A stretch of 64,000 nt of DNA from Chryseobacterium oranimense. Its GTDB lineage: Bacteria; Bacteroidota; Bacteroidia; Flavobacteriales; Weeksellaceae. The position numbers and the translations under genes were made by a program. The number at the start of each line of letters is the position of its first letter. The first letter of the stretch is position 1. The notes below the pieces were generated by a model. The model was not told where the DNA came from, did not search any database, and saw only the letters and a list, made by a program, of their open reading frames with translations. Below are positions 39,919 through 47,506 of this stretch, in pieces. Location of the stretch: the NCBI RefSeq assembly GCF_025244725.1, contig NZ_CP104203.1, positions 2,542,001 to 2,606,000 of the forward strand. Direction: 5' to 3'.

Positions 39919-42294
39919 TTAAGCTATTGAGTAGATTTCATTTTCAAGTTCCTTTATAGCACTGAGATACATTTCTCTCCCCCCAAATGTTTTTACAATT
40001 TCCATAGGCGAACCAAATTCAGAAATCGGATTTAGTTTCAATACTTCCATTGATTCGATAGTTTCAACACCTTCATCAGCATACTTATCAACCAACGCAG
40101 TAAGAACATTTCTTGCTTGCTCACCATATTTTGCAAAATAATTTCTTTTTTTAACTTCATTTGCACGTTCCTTACGTGTTAGCGGTTTTCGATCAAATGC
40201 AACGTGACAAATAATATCAAAGAGATCACATTCTTTGTTAACTGCCTGCAAAAGTTCTTCAACCATAACTCCCTGTTCTGCCAATTCCTGAATAATTGCA
40301 TCTTTCCTATCGGAATTTTTCCAAAGATTTAAGAACTGATCTAATGAAGAATATTTTTCACTCAGAAGATCTTTAGTATAATCTTTTAAACTCACTGTAA
40401 TCGGTTTACCTTCTTTATCAAAATATAATTCTCTTGAATTTAGTATAGTGACATCCACACCGTTTACATAGACTTTTGCTGGTTTTGTTTTCTTTTCGGT
40501 AAAAGGATCTGAATAGTCTGGTTTTGGGTCGTTTACTTTGTCTGTATTTCCGTTTTCATCAGTTTGTAACTCTTCCGGAAGATCATTATCGAAGTCATCG
40601 TTTGCCGGAGTATCTTCATCAATAATTTTAATTCTTACCGGATCACCATCAAAATTAGGATCAGCAAACAAGTCTGTTACGTTTCTAAAATCCATAATGG
40701 TAAAATATAACTTCCCAAATTCTTCGTTCACTCTGGTTCCACGTCCGACAATTTGTTTAAATTTTGTCATGGATCCAATTTCGGTATCTAATGCGATCAG
40801 TTTACAAGTTTGGGCATCTACACCTGTAGTCATTAATTCAGATGTTGTGGCGATAACTGGATAAGTCTGTTCCGGATCAATGAAATTATCCAATTCTCTT
40901 TTTCCTTCATCATTGTCTCCGGTAATTCTCATAACATACTTATGATTTTGCAATACAAGATCGGAGTTTAGATTTGCAATTGCAGACCTCATTCTCTCAG
41001 CATGATCTATATCTCTACAAAAGATAATTGTTTTATTAAATCTGCTTGTATTTTGAAGGAACTCGGTTACTTTTTTTGCTACTGTCCAAGTTCTATTATC
41101 AATGACTAAATTTCGGTCAAAATCCGTTCTATTATAAATTCTATCTTCAACAATATTACCGTCTTTATCTCTCTTATCTTTTTCAGGTCTCCAACCTTCC
41201 ACATCTACATCTAAGGTCACTCTAACAACTTGGTAAGGTGCTAGAAATCCATCTTCAATCCCTTGTTTCAAACTGTAAGTATAGATTGGATCACCAAAAT
41301 ATTCAGAATTACTTACGGTTTCTGTTTCTTTTGGCGTTGCAGTAAGACCTATCTGTGTAGCAGATTTAAAATAATTTAGAACCTCTCTCCAAGCTGAATC
41401 TTCCTTTGCACTTCCTCTATGACACTCATCAATCACAATTAAGTCAAAAAAATCTTCACTGAATTGCTTGAAAATATTTTTTTCATCCTCATTTCCGGTT
41501 AAGCCTTGGTAGATTGCTAAATATATTTCATAAGATTTATCCACTTGTCTCTTTTGAACAATGGTCATTTTATCACGGAAATGTTTGAAATCTCCTCTTT
41601 TAGTCTGATCAATTAAAGAATTACGATCCGCAAGAAATAAAATTCTCTTTTTGGTTCTTGACTTCCATAGTCTATGAACAATTTGAAAAGCGGTATAAGT
41701 TTTACCGGTTCCCGTTGCCATTACCAACAATATTCTATTTTGACCTTTAGCAATAGCTTCAAGCGTTAAATTTACTGCATTCTGTTGGTAATACCTGGGA
41801 GATCTTCCGGAACCATCAAAAAAATAATCTTGTTCAACAATTGATTTGGAATCATCTTCATTAATACCTTTAAATTTTAAGTATTTACTCCATAATTGTT
41901 CCGGTGAAGGAAAATCATTTAGTTCAATTTCGGTTTCAATATTTGTAGAATTAGTTTTATCATGGAATAAAAAACGATCTCCATTCGTAGAAAATACAAA
42001 CGGTAACTGAAGAATATCAGAATATTCCAATCCTTGTTGCATTCCAGCTCCGACTTCATGATTATTTTCTTTAACTTCTATAATCCCGATCGGAATATTT
42101 GGCTTGTAATATAAAATATAATCCGCCCTCTTTTTTTTACCACGAGTAGATAATTTGCCACGAACGATGATTCTACCATCTGTAAAATTAACTTCCTCTC
42201 GAAACTGTTTCATTTTATCCCAACCAGCATTTTCTAATGCCGGAGTTATAAATTTTGTACAAATATCTCTTTCCGAAAATAATTTTTTACTCAT
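39919..42294 (-). CDS. hsdR: Type I restriction endonuclease/translocase subunit HsdR
   Basis: A 791-residue motor subunit. The N-terminal nuclease motif is seen as RADYILYYKPNIPIGIIEVK (Asp...ExK). A superfamily 2 helicase core follows: Walker A ILLVMATGTGKTYTAFQIV, Walker B LIVIDECHRGS (DECH), motif III IGLTATP, and motif VI region QIVGRGTRVNEEFG. The C-terminal region (about residues 650-790) carries the HsdR_C-type helical part (FDIICHVAFDRKPLTRKERA). It translocates and cuts unmodified DNA. It is first in the operon, 67 nt before hsdM. Confidence 0.95.
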   Translation of the reverse strand: MSKKLFSERDICTKFITPALENAGWDKMKQFREEVNFTDGRIIVRGKLSTRGKKKRADYILYYKPNIPIGIIEVKENNHEVGAGMQQGLEYSDILQLPFVFSTNGDRFLFHDKTNSTNIETEIELNDFPSPEQLWSKYLKFKGINEDDSKSIVEQDYFFDGSGRSPRYYQQNAVNLTLEAIAKGQNRILLVMATGTGKTYTAFQIVHRLWKSRTKKRILFLADRNSLIDQTKRGDFKHFRDKMTIVQKRQVDKSYEIYLAIYQGLTGNEDEKNIFKQFSEDFFDLIVIDECHRGSAKEDSAWREVLNYFKSATQIGLTATPKETETVSNSEYFGDPIYTYSLKQGIEDGFLAPYQVVRVTLDVDVEGWRPEKDKRDKDGNIVEDRIYNRTDFDRNLVIDNRTWTVAKKVTEFLQNTSRFNKTIIFCRDIDHAERMRSAIANLNSDLVLQNHKYVMRITGDNDEGKRELDNFIDPEQTYPVIATTSELMTTGVDAQTCKLIALDTEIGSMTKFKQIVGRGTRVNEEFGKLYFTIMDFRNVTDLFADPNFDGDPVRIKIIDEDTPANDDFDNDLPEELQTDENGNTDKVNDPKPDYSDPFTEKKTKPAKVYVNGVDVTILNSRELYFDKEGKPITVSLKDYTKDLLSEKYSSLDQFLNLWKNSDRKDAIIQELAEQGVMVEELLQAVNKECDLFDIICHVAFDRKPLTRKERANEVKKRNYFAKYGEQARNVLTALVDKYADEGVETIESMEVLKLNPISEFGSPMEIVKTFGGREMYLSAIKELENEIYSIA

Positions 42295-42658
42295 GCTTAA
42301 TTGTATAAACTAGATATATCATGATTAATAATGCAATATACTATATAATTAAGAATCTTTTCGTCAGAAAATTTCAAAAAGTAAATCTTTTTAAAGTGGT
42401 TAATTTTTGATAGCCATGTTCTTTATTTACTCATTTGTATGGTTGTCTAATATTTTAGCTTAGCGATAAAATGTTGCTCTTGTCAATCCAAGTGGCATAT
42501 AAATTTCTTCGGGAGATTTTGTATTGTGTTTATATATTGTTAGCATAATCAACAATTTTGCAATTTTTCCTTTTGTAAACCGTTTAAAAAAAATTTTAAT
42601 TCCAGTAAGCATACTAATTATCTCATTACTGTACCAACACTATTCAAATAAAACATAG
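42295..42658. other. Divergent intergenic region of R-M and excisionase genes
   Basis: About 360 bp of AT-rich sequence between hsdR (minus) and the HTH gene (plus). No gene or clear fold is seen. It must hold the R-M promoter, but no exact TAnnTTTG could be fixed. Confidence 0.4.
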
Positions 42659-42694
42659 TTCGGAAAAATAATTTTGTTCCGAATTTTTTCCGAA
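42659..42694. promoter_or_regulatory. Operator-like TTCGGAA/TTCCGAA repeats
   Basis: TTCGGAA (42659-42665) is inverted relative to TTCCGAA (42677-42683), which is repeated directly at 42688-42694 (11-bp period). A CACCTTTG -7-like box follows, 25 nt before the HTH gene start. Probably bound by the HTH protein or another island regulator. Confidence 0.45.
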
Positions 42695-42729
42695 TCCACC
42701 TTTGTTGCATAATATTTAAAACAGTTATT

Positions 42730-43011
42730 ATGACAACGATTCAATTTATTGGAACTACACCAGATGACCTAATCAGGGAGATTAAAAAAGAAATTATCCC
42801 GGAACTTAAAGAACAATTAAAAGAGGAATTCCAGCCTAAAGAACCCACCAGCTACCTTACCCGCAATGAAGTATGTGAAATGCTTCATATTGATTTATCA
42901 ACCCTTCACCGATGGAGAAAAGATGGAACCCTGATTGCCTATGGCCTGGGAAACCGGATCTACTTTAAGAGAAACGAAATTGATGAGTTTATCAACCGTA
43001 ATAGGTTGTAA
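42730..43011 (+). CDS. Excisionase-like helix-turn-helix DNA-binding protein
   Basis: A 93-residue protein with a helical N-terminal segment (IREIKKEIIPELKEQLKEEF) and a MerR-like winged helix: YLTRNEVCEMLHIDLSTLHR followed by WRKDGTLIAYGLGNRIYFKR. This is the HTH_17/excisionase group common in Bacteroidota mobile elements, acting as a recombination directionality factor or regulator. It directly precedes the Rep-like gene (start 36 nt after its stop), so they are probably one operon. Confidence 0.85.
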   Translation: MTTIQFIGTTPDDLIREIKKEIIPELKEQLKEEFQPKEPTSYLTRNEVCEMLHIDLSTLHRWRKDGTLIAYGLGNRIYFKRNEIDEFINRNRL

Positions 43012-43047
43012 TTGAGTCCTGTTGTGACCTTAGAATTTCAAAGTATC

Positions 43048-44022
43048 ATGTTGGATTTCCTTAAATTCCGAACGTTTTACCAGAAGGTAATAAATAATCT
43101 GGTTAATAATACAGACTTTGAACAGTTAAGGAGTAAGGGGAATCATACCATGATATACCAGCATACAAAGCAGAATATTAAATTAGAATGCCGCAAATCT
43201 AAAAATACAGCTGAAAACGAATTCATTTTTGTAGATATACTCATCACTCCGCACTACTATTTCAATGGGAATAAACATAACGGAAATGACTTCAACCCCG
43301 AAGACTGCAAAGAAGTTTTGACAGAAATATTTTTTTCCATTCTGAAAATTAAGCCCTCAGAATTTATAGAGCTGCAACTAATTAATCTGGAATACGGAAT
43401 TAACATTATCTCTAAGGTTGATATGAAAAACCTCATCGAAGGAATCATATACTACAAGAAAACCCCTTTTGTTTTTGGTGCTAACATTAAGACTTATAAG
43501 ATAACCAATGCCACTCCTTACAAGCAGATTAAAGCCTATGATAAGGGCATACAGTTTATAAAATATCCTCAGTACGGTATACAAAGAAATACATTTCGTT
43601 TTGAGGTCAGAAGCAAACAGGCAAAGAATATCCGTAAGCTGGGAATCTATTCCCTCTGTGACTTATTCAGCGATGAGGTTTACCAAAAGATGGGGGAAAG
43701 TTTACTGAGTGAATGGGAAAATGTCCTTATCATCAATTTAGAGCCGGATTTAACAGAATTAAAACCTACTGAGGTAAAATATATAACCGAAGCAGGTACC
43801 ATTGAATTTTGGATAACAAAACTACAAAATCCTTATCGGAACTGTTATGCAAGAGAAGTGAAAAAATACTACCATAAATTACAGAACAGGAACAATCTGC
43901 ATTATACAATCAAAGTGCAAATTTTAGACAAAATTTTTGAATTGTTAAGTGGTGCAAATTCCACACAGGAAGTATCGATAAAATCTGGATTTTTCAAAAA
44001 TCAAAAAATTCCTTCAGACTGA
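43048..44022 (+). CDS. Rep-like replication/mobilisation protein of the island
   Basis: A 324-residue protein from ATG 43048 (MLDFLKFRTFYQKVINNLVN); a TTG at 43012 would add 12 residues. It contains LQLINLEYGINIISKVDMKN, KQIKAYDKGIQFIKYPQYGI and NTFRFEVRSKQAKNIRKLGI, a layout like phage/plasmid replication initiators (Rep_trans/CRI types), but I cannot place the catalytic Tyr with confidence. Context supports replication: it follows an excisionase-like gene and is followed by iteron-like repeats. Confidence 0.55.
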   Translation: MLDFLKFRTFYQKVINNLVNNTDFEQLRSKGNHTMIYQHTKQNIKLECRKSKNTAENEFIFVDILITPHYYFNGNKHNGNDFNPEDCKEVLTEIFFSILKIKPSEFIELQLINLEYGINIISKVDMKNLIEGIIYYKKTPFVFGANIKTYKITNATPYKQIKAYDKGIQFIKYPQYGIQRNTFRFEVRSKQAKNIRKLGIYSLCDLFSDEVYQKMGESLLSEWENVLIINLEPDLTELKPTEVKYITEAGTIEFWITKLQNPYRNCYAREVKKYYHKLQNRNNLHYTIKVQILDKIFELLSGANSTQEVSIKSGFFKNQKIPSD

Positions 44023-44259
44023 TAAATTTGGAATATGCACCATTTATTAAAATAACTCTAATGAGAAGATGTCATTAAATCATATGATAATTCAAAAAAA
44101 GAAAGAAAAAAATAAGCTCAAAAACGTAGAAATAAAGATTATGATATTTTAATACAAGCCCAGTTTTATTTAAAGAATGTTTAAAGGAAATTTAAATGTT
44201 AGTGAAACCACTGCCGTAATATATAAGCCCTAAAAAAAGAGGCCGAATTTTAAACTTTT

Positions 44260-44420
44260 TGGCTGAAATCTATTTAAAACCTGTCAAAACCTAACATTGA
44301 AAATACAATATGTTAGTCAATGTTAGTATTAAAAAAAAGTTTTTGAACTTGAAAAAACTTGAAATTGAATTTTGCAGAACCTTATAAAACCTGAAATTGA
44401 AAACTTCAAAGCAAACGAAA
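44260..44420. repeat. Iteron-like and inverted repeats (possible replication origin)
   Basis: The 490-bp gap after the Rep-like gene contains CTAACATTGA (44291-44300) inverted as TCAATGTTAG (44317-44326), and three related direct repeats of the form AAAACYTGAAATTGAAAA at about 44288-44303, 44355-44370 and 44387-44405. No coding potential is evident elsewhere in 44,023-44,513. Confidence 0.5.
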
Positions 44421-44513
44421 AGCAACCGAGAAACAGTCCTAAACTGATTAAAAAATAGATCAAAATATTTACCATAGATATGTTACTTATTAAAAACATA
44501 AAATTACCATCTA

Positions 44514-45245
44514 ATGAAAATAGAAAGAAAACAAACCTTGCAAAATAATAAAGGTTTACAGAAGTTGACAGAATTAGAATCTATAATTAGCTCGATCCTA
44601 TCTTTAGACAAAATTACTCATCAAGATATAAAAGAGTTAACCACTGCGCAAAGGAAAAATTTTTCTGAAGCTATCCAAAATCATTTCAATCAACTGCGGG
44701 GTGAAGAAAGGGACATCTTTTATCAAAAGATTGAGGCTATTATGGTAGATGATACCAAAAATCAAATGTGGGAGCAGAACCATATTAATATCATGTGGGC
44801 TATTACTTCCCATATCAAAGAAAATGGCAGGATGCCTACAAAAACCGAAATAGCAAGTAAAACAGAACTGAGCAGGCAAACAGTTCATAAGCATTTAACG
44901 GATTATAAAAACAGTGCCTATTATTCAGAATTTCAGGCACAGTTTCATATCATGCAGTCTAAAGTAATGACAACAGTTTTCCAGCATGCCATTAATGGTG
45001 ATATGAGAGCTGCTAAATTATATCTGGAGTATATCGGAGCTTTGAAAAATATTTCATCTGGAAATAATAACAATGGTAGTAATAACAATACCTTGATACA
45101 AAACCAAAATAATTATATCCAGATTAACGGGATGGTTTTAAGCCAGGAAACTGTTAAAAACCTCAACCCGGATCAACTTAAAACAATTGAAGGGATCTTA
45201 AAAACAATTGAAGGGAAACAGCTCGGCCAGAATGGGAATGATTAG
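44514..45245 (+). CDS. HTH protein of the island, unknown function
   Basis: A 243-residue protein. The central part is a helix-turn-helix: ENGRMPTKTEIASKTELSRQ followed by TVHKHLTDYKNS (about residues 103-137). An Asn-rich linker (SGNNNNGSNNNTLIQNQNN) separates a short C-terminal helical segment. The build resembles small-terminase or regulator-like proteins of Bacteroidota prophages and islands. It could regulate the island or recognise its DNA. No neighbour on the same strand within 700 bp. Confidence 0.6.
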   Translation: MKIERKQTLQNNKGLQKLTELESIISSILSLDKITHQDIKELTTAQRKNFSEAIQNHFNQLRGEERDIFYQKIEAIMVDDTKNQMWEQNHINIMWAITSHIKENGRMPTKTEIASKTELSRQTVHKHLTDYKNSAYYSEFQAQFHIMQSKVMTTVFQHAINGDMRAAKLYLEYIGALKNISSGNNNNGSNNNTLIQNQNNYIQINGMVLSQETVKNLNPDQLKTIEGILKTIEGKQLGQNGND

Positions 45246-45544
45246 TTTTTACCGCTGAGGTATTCTGTACAAACCGAGTTTTCTTACTCATAAAAAGGTA
45301 TTAAATTCGTAACAGTTTTTCTATTACTTGAATCAGGCTCTTATATACATGTAATTATATATACCCCCTTACATCAATAAATTATTTTTCAACCACATTT
45401 ATTATACATAATTATCAAAAGATTAATAAAACTGCTTAAATTAATTTTCTTGAAAAGGTTATATCAAAATATGGGGAAAATACGGATATGAGTATTTACC
45501 TTTTATTCTAAAATATCTTTATCTTCGTAGCCATAATTTTAACG

Positions 45545-45695
45545 AAACAAGCGTAAGCTGTCACATTGGTATTAGAAAACCGCTAATTTTCAAGGCAACC
45601 AAATATTGACAGACTTACGCCCGTGTATCTATATGGGCACGGGCGGGGTCTTTCTGGTTGCTGGGTTCTTAGCGGTACCTCTAATACTAATTGAC
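45545..45695 (+). ncRNA. Strongly structured, pseudoknotted RNA (unidentified)
   Basis: Five compensating helices are visible: GCGTAAGCTGTCA (45551-45563) with TGACAGaCTTACGC (45607-45620, one bulge); ATTGGTATTAG (45565-45575) with CTAATACTAAT (45681-45691); ACCGCTAA (45579-45586) with TTAGCGGT (45669-45676); GGCAACCA (45594-45601) with TGGTTGCT (45655-45662); and the hairpin GCCCGTG/CACGGGC (45619-45644). The first helix crosses the next three, forming a pseudoknot. A TATCTTCG box lies about 20 nt upstream, favouring the plus strand. I do not recognise an Rfam family. Confidence 0.65.
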
Positions 45696-45760
45696 CTTTG
45701 CTCCGTGCCTTTTGCGTTTATATTTAAATAATTTCATATAATTTATTGATTAAATATAAT

Positions 45761-45777
45761 GCGACAGGTCTTGTCGC
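45761..45777. promoter_or_regulatory. Inverted repeat GCGACA-ggtct-TGTCGC
   Basis: A second copy of the palindrome seen at 34309-34329, here 190 bp upstream of the toxin locus. The remainder of 45,246-45,544 and 45,778-45,920 shows no gene. Confidence 0.45.
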
Positions 45778-45923
45778 TGGATGAGAGAAGCTTTGTAACA
45801 GAAATTAAATATAATATTAAACCCACACTTATGAACAAACATTATCTATCAGGCTAAAATAGTCACCGTAAAATCACTAATTAAAATATACGGTCTCCCC
45901 ATATTGAGATTAAAATATAATTT

Positions 45924-45931
45924 TAAATTTG
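45924..45931 (+). promoter_or_regulatory. -7 promoter box (TAAATTTG) of toxin locus
   Basis: Exact TAnnTTTG 19 nt upstream of ATG 45950; it probably drives the three-gene run 45950-54132. Confidence 0.55.
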
Positions 45932-45949
45932 CGCATAAAATAAACAAAT

Positions 45950-47503
45950 ATGAAAAAACTCTACATGAGTGCATTTACAATGTGCACAATCTTGGGTCTT
46001 TCGGCTCAGGAGGTTGTCTGGCAAAAAGACATCAAATCCAGGACTCAAGATTTTCTCAGCCAGGTTACCACAACTATTGATGGACAGTACCTCATTTCAG
46101 GAAGCTCCATCCAATCCAGTGCGTCGACAGGCTCAGGGACTTCAAATCAAAAGCAAAACAACGGTTACGATTTTCACCTTGTCAAATTAAACCAAAAGGG
46201 AGAAGAAGTCTGGGAAAAATATTTGTCAGGTCAAAACCATGATTATTTGTCAGCTTCAGTTGCTACCCAGGACGGAGGCTTTCTGATTTCCGGAACCAGC
46301 TATTCCGGTAAAGGTTTGGATAAGAAAGAAGATTCCAAAGGAGGCTCTGACATATGGCTGGTAAGGCTAAACGAATTCGGAGACGAGCTTTGGCAGAAAA
46401 CATTAGGAACCTCTTCTGATGAGGAAGCAAGATCTGTTATCCAGACTATTGATTTAGGATTTTTTGTAGCTGGAAATGTTCAGAATTCGTCCAAAGGATA
46501 CGGTTCAAAAGATGTTTTCATTGTAAAGCTCGATAAGGATGGAAAAGAAATATCTCAATCAGTTTTAGGAGGAAAAGGATTAGATGAAGTGGAAAAAATG
46601 ATTCCTACTAAAGATGGTGGTGCTTTGTTAGGGATCTATTCGAGAAGCAATACAGGAGGTTCTAAGAAAACTGAAAACTATGGCGAAGGAGATTACTGGG
46701 TTGTCAAGCTTAACAAAGAAGGAAAAGTAGAATGGGAAAAGGACTTTGGAGGAAAAGCTGATGATCATATAAGAACATTAGCACTGACCTCTACAGGTTA
46801 CCTGATAGGTGGAGAATCCAGATCCGAAAGATCAGGTAATAAATCGGCTGGAATAGAAAAAGGAACAGATCTTTGGTTAATTTCATTAAATGAAAGAGGA
46901 GAAGAGATCTGGCAAAAATCCTACAATTTTGGAAACAGGGATATTCTGATGGGAATCAGCGTACTTCATTCAGCGGATGATAAATCTTCCAAAGGAATTC
47001 TTTTAGGAGGCTACACCCAGGCAGAAGGAAAGATACAAACTGATGATGAAACCTTCTGGATGCTGTATCTGGATCAGGATGGAAATGAAAAGTGGAGAAA
47101 ACATGTAAAGGGTGAATCCAGAAAACGAGAAGAGAGGTTATCTGATATAAAGCTGAACAGAGACGGCTCAATTATTCTTGCAGGAACCAGTGCAGAAGAG
47201 CTTGGAAAAGAGAACTGGAAGATTATAAAGCTGGGTGATAAGCAGCTTGATCAGTTAATTGAAAAACAAGACATCAAAATCTATCCGAATCCTGTTTCAG
47301 ATTATGCTTATGTTGAAATAGGCTTTGATTTTAAAGAAGCTGATATTATGTTGTATGATATGGGAGGGAGACAGCTTCAGAGTTTAAAAACAAAAAATAA
47401 AGTGACCAAGATTAATACCCAGAATTTGATTCAGGGGGCTTATCTGGTGACGATAAAAACTGGTACCAATAAAACAGCAAGTGCTAAACTAATCAAGAAA
47501 TAA
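45950..47503 (+). CDS. T9SS-exported protein preceding RHS toxin genes
   Basis: A 517-residue protein with signal peptide (MKKLYMSAFTMCTILGLSAQ), seven or so beta-propeller-like repeats (KLNQKGEEVWEKYLSGQNHD, RLNEFGDELWQKTLGTSSDE, KLNKEGKVEWEKDFGGKADD) and a C-terminal type A T9SS sorting domain (IYPNPVSDYAYVEIG ... GAYLVTIKTG). It is exported through the type IX system and held on or released from the surface. It is 3 nt from the next gene, so it is part of the RHS toxin operon, possibly as surface anchor or partner. Confidence 0.85.
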   Translation: MKKLYMSAFTMCTILGLSAQEVVWQKDIKSRTQDFLSQVTTTIDGQYLISGSSIQSSASTGSGTSNQKQNNGYDFHLVKLNQKGEEVWEKYLSGQNHDYLSASVATQDGGFLISGTSYSGKGLDKKEDSKGGSDIWLVRLNEFGDELWQKTLGTSSDEEARSVIQTIDLGFFVAGNVQNSSKGYGSKDVFIVKLDKDGKEISQSVLGGKGLDEVEKMIPTKDGGALLGIYSRSNTGGSKKTENYGEGDYWVVKLNKEGKVEWEKDFGGKADDHIRTLALTSTGYLIGGESRSERSGNKSAGIEKGTDLWLISLNERGEEIWQKSYNFGNRDILMGISVLHSADDKSSKGILLGGYTQAEGKIQTDDETFWMLYLDQDGNEKWRKHVKGESRKREERLSDIKLNRDGSIILAGTSAEELGKENWKIIKLGDKQLDQLIEKQDIKIYPNPVSDYAYVEIGFDFKEADIMLYDMGGRQLQSLKTKNKVTKINTQNLIQGAYLVTIKTGTNKTASAKLIKK

Positions 47504-47506
47504 ACA

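Noticed and set aside
36241..42294. R-M operon as a phase-variable type I system
   Set aside because: No recombinase within the operon, no inverted hsdS copies and no homopolymer tract were found, so there is no sequence basis for phase variation.
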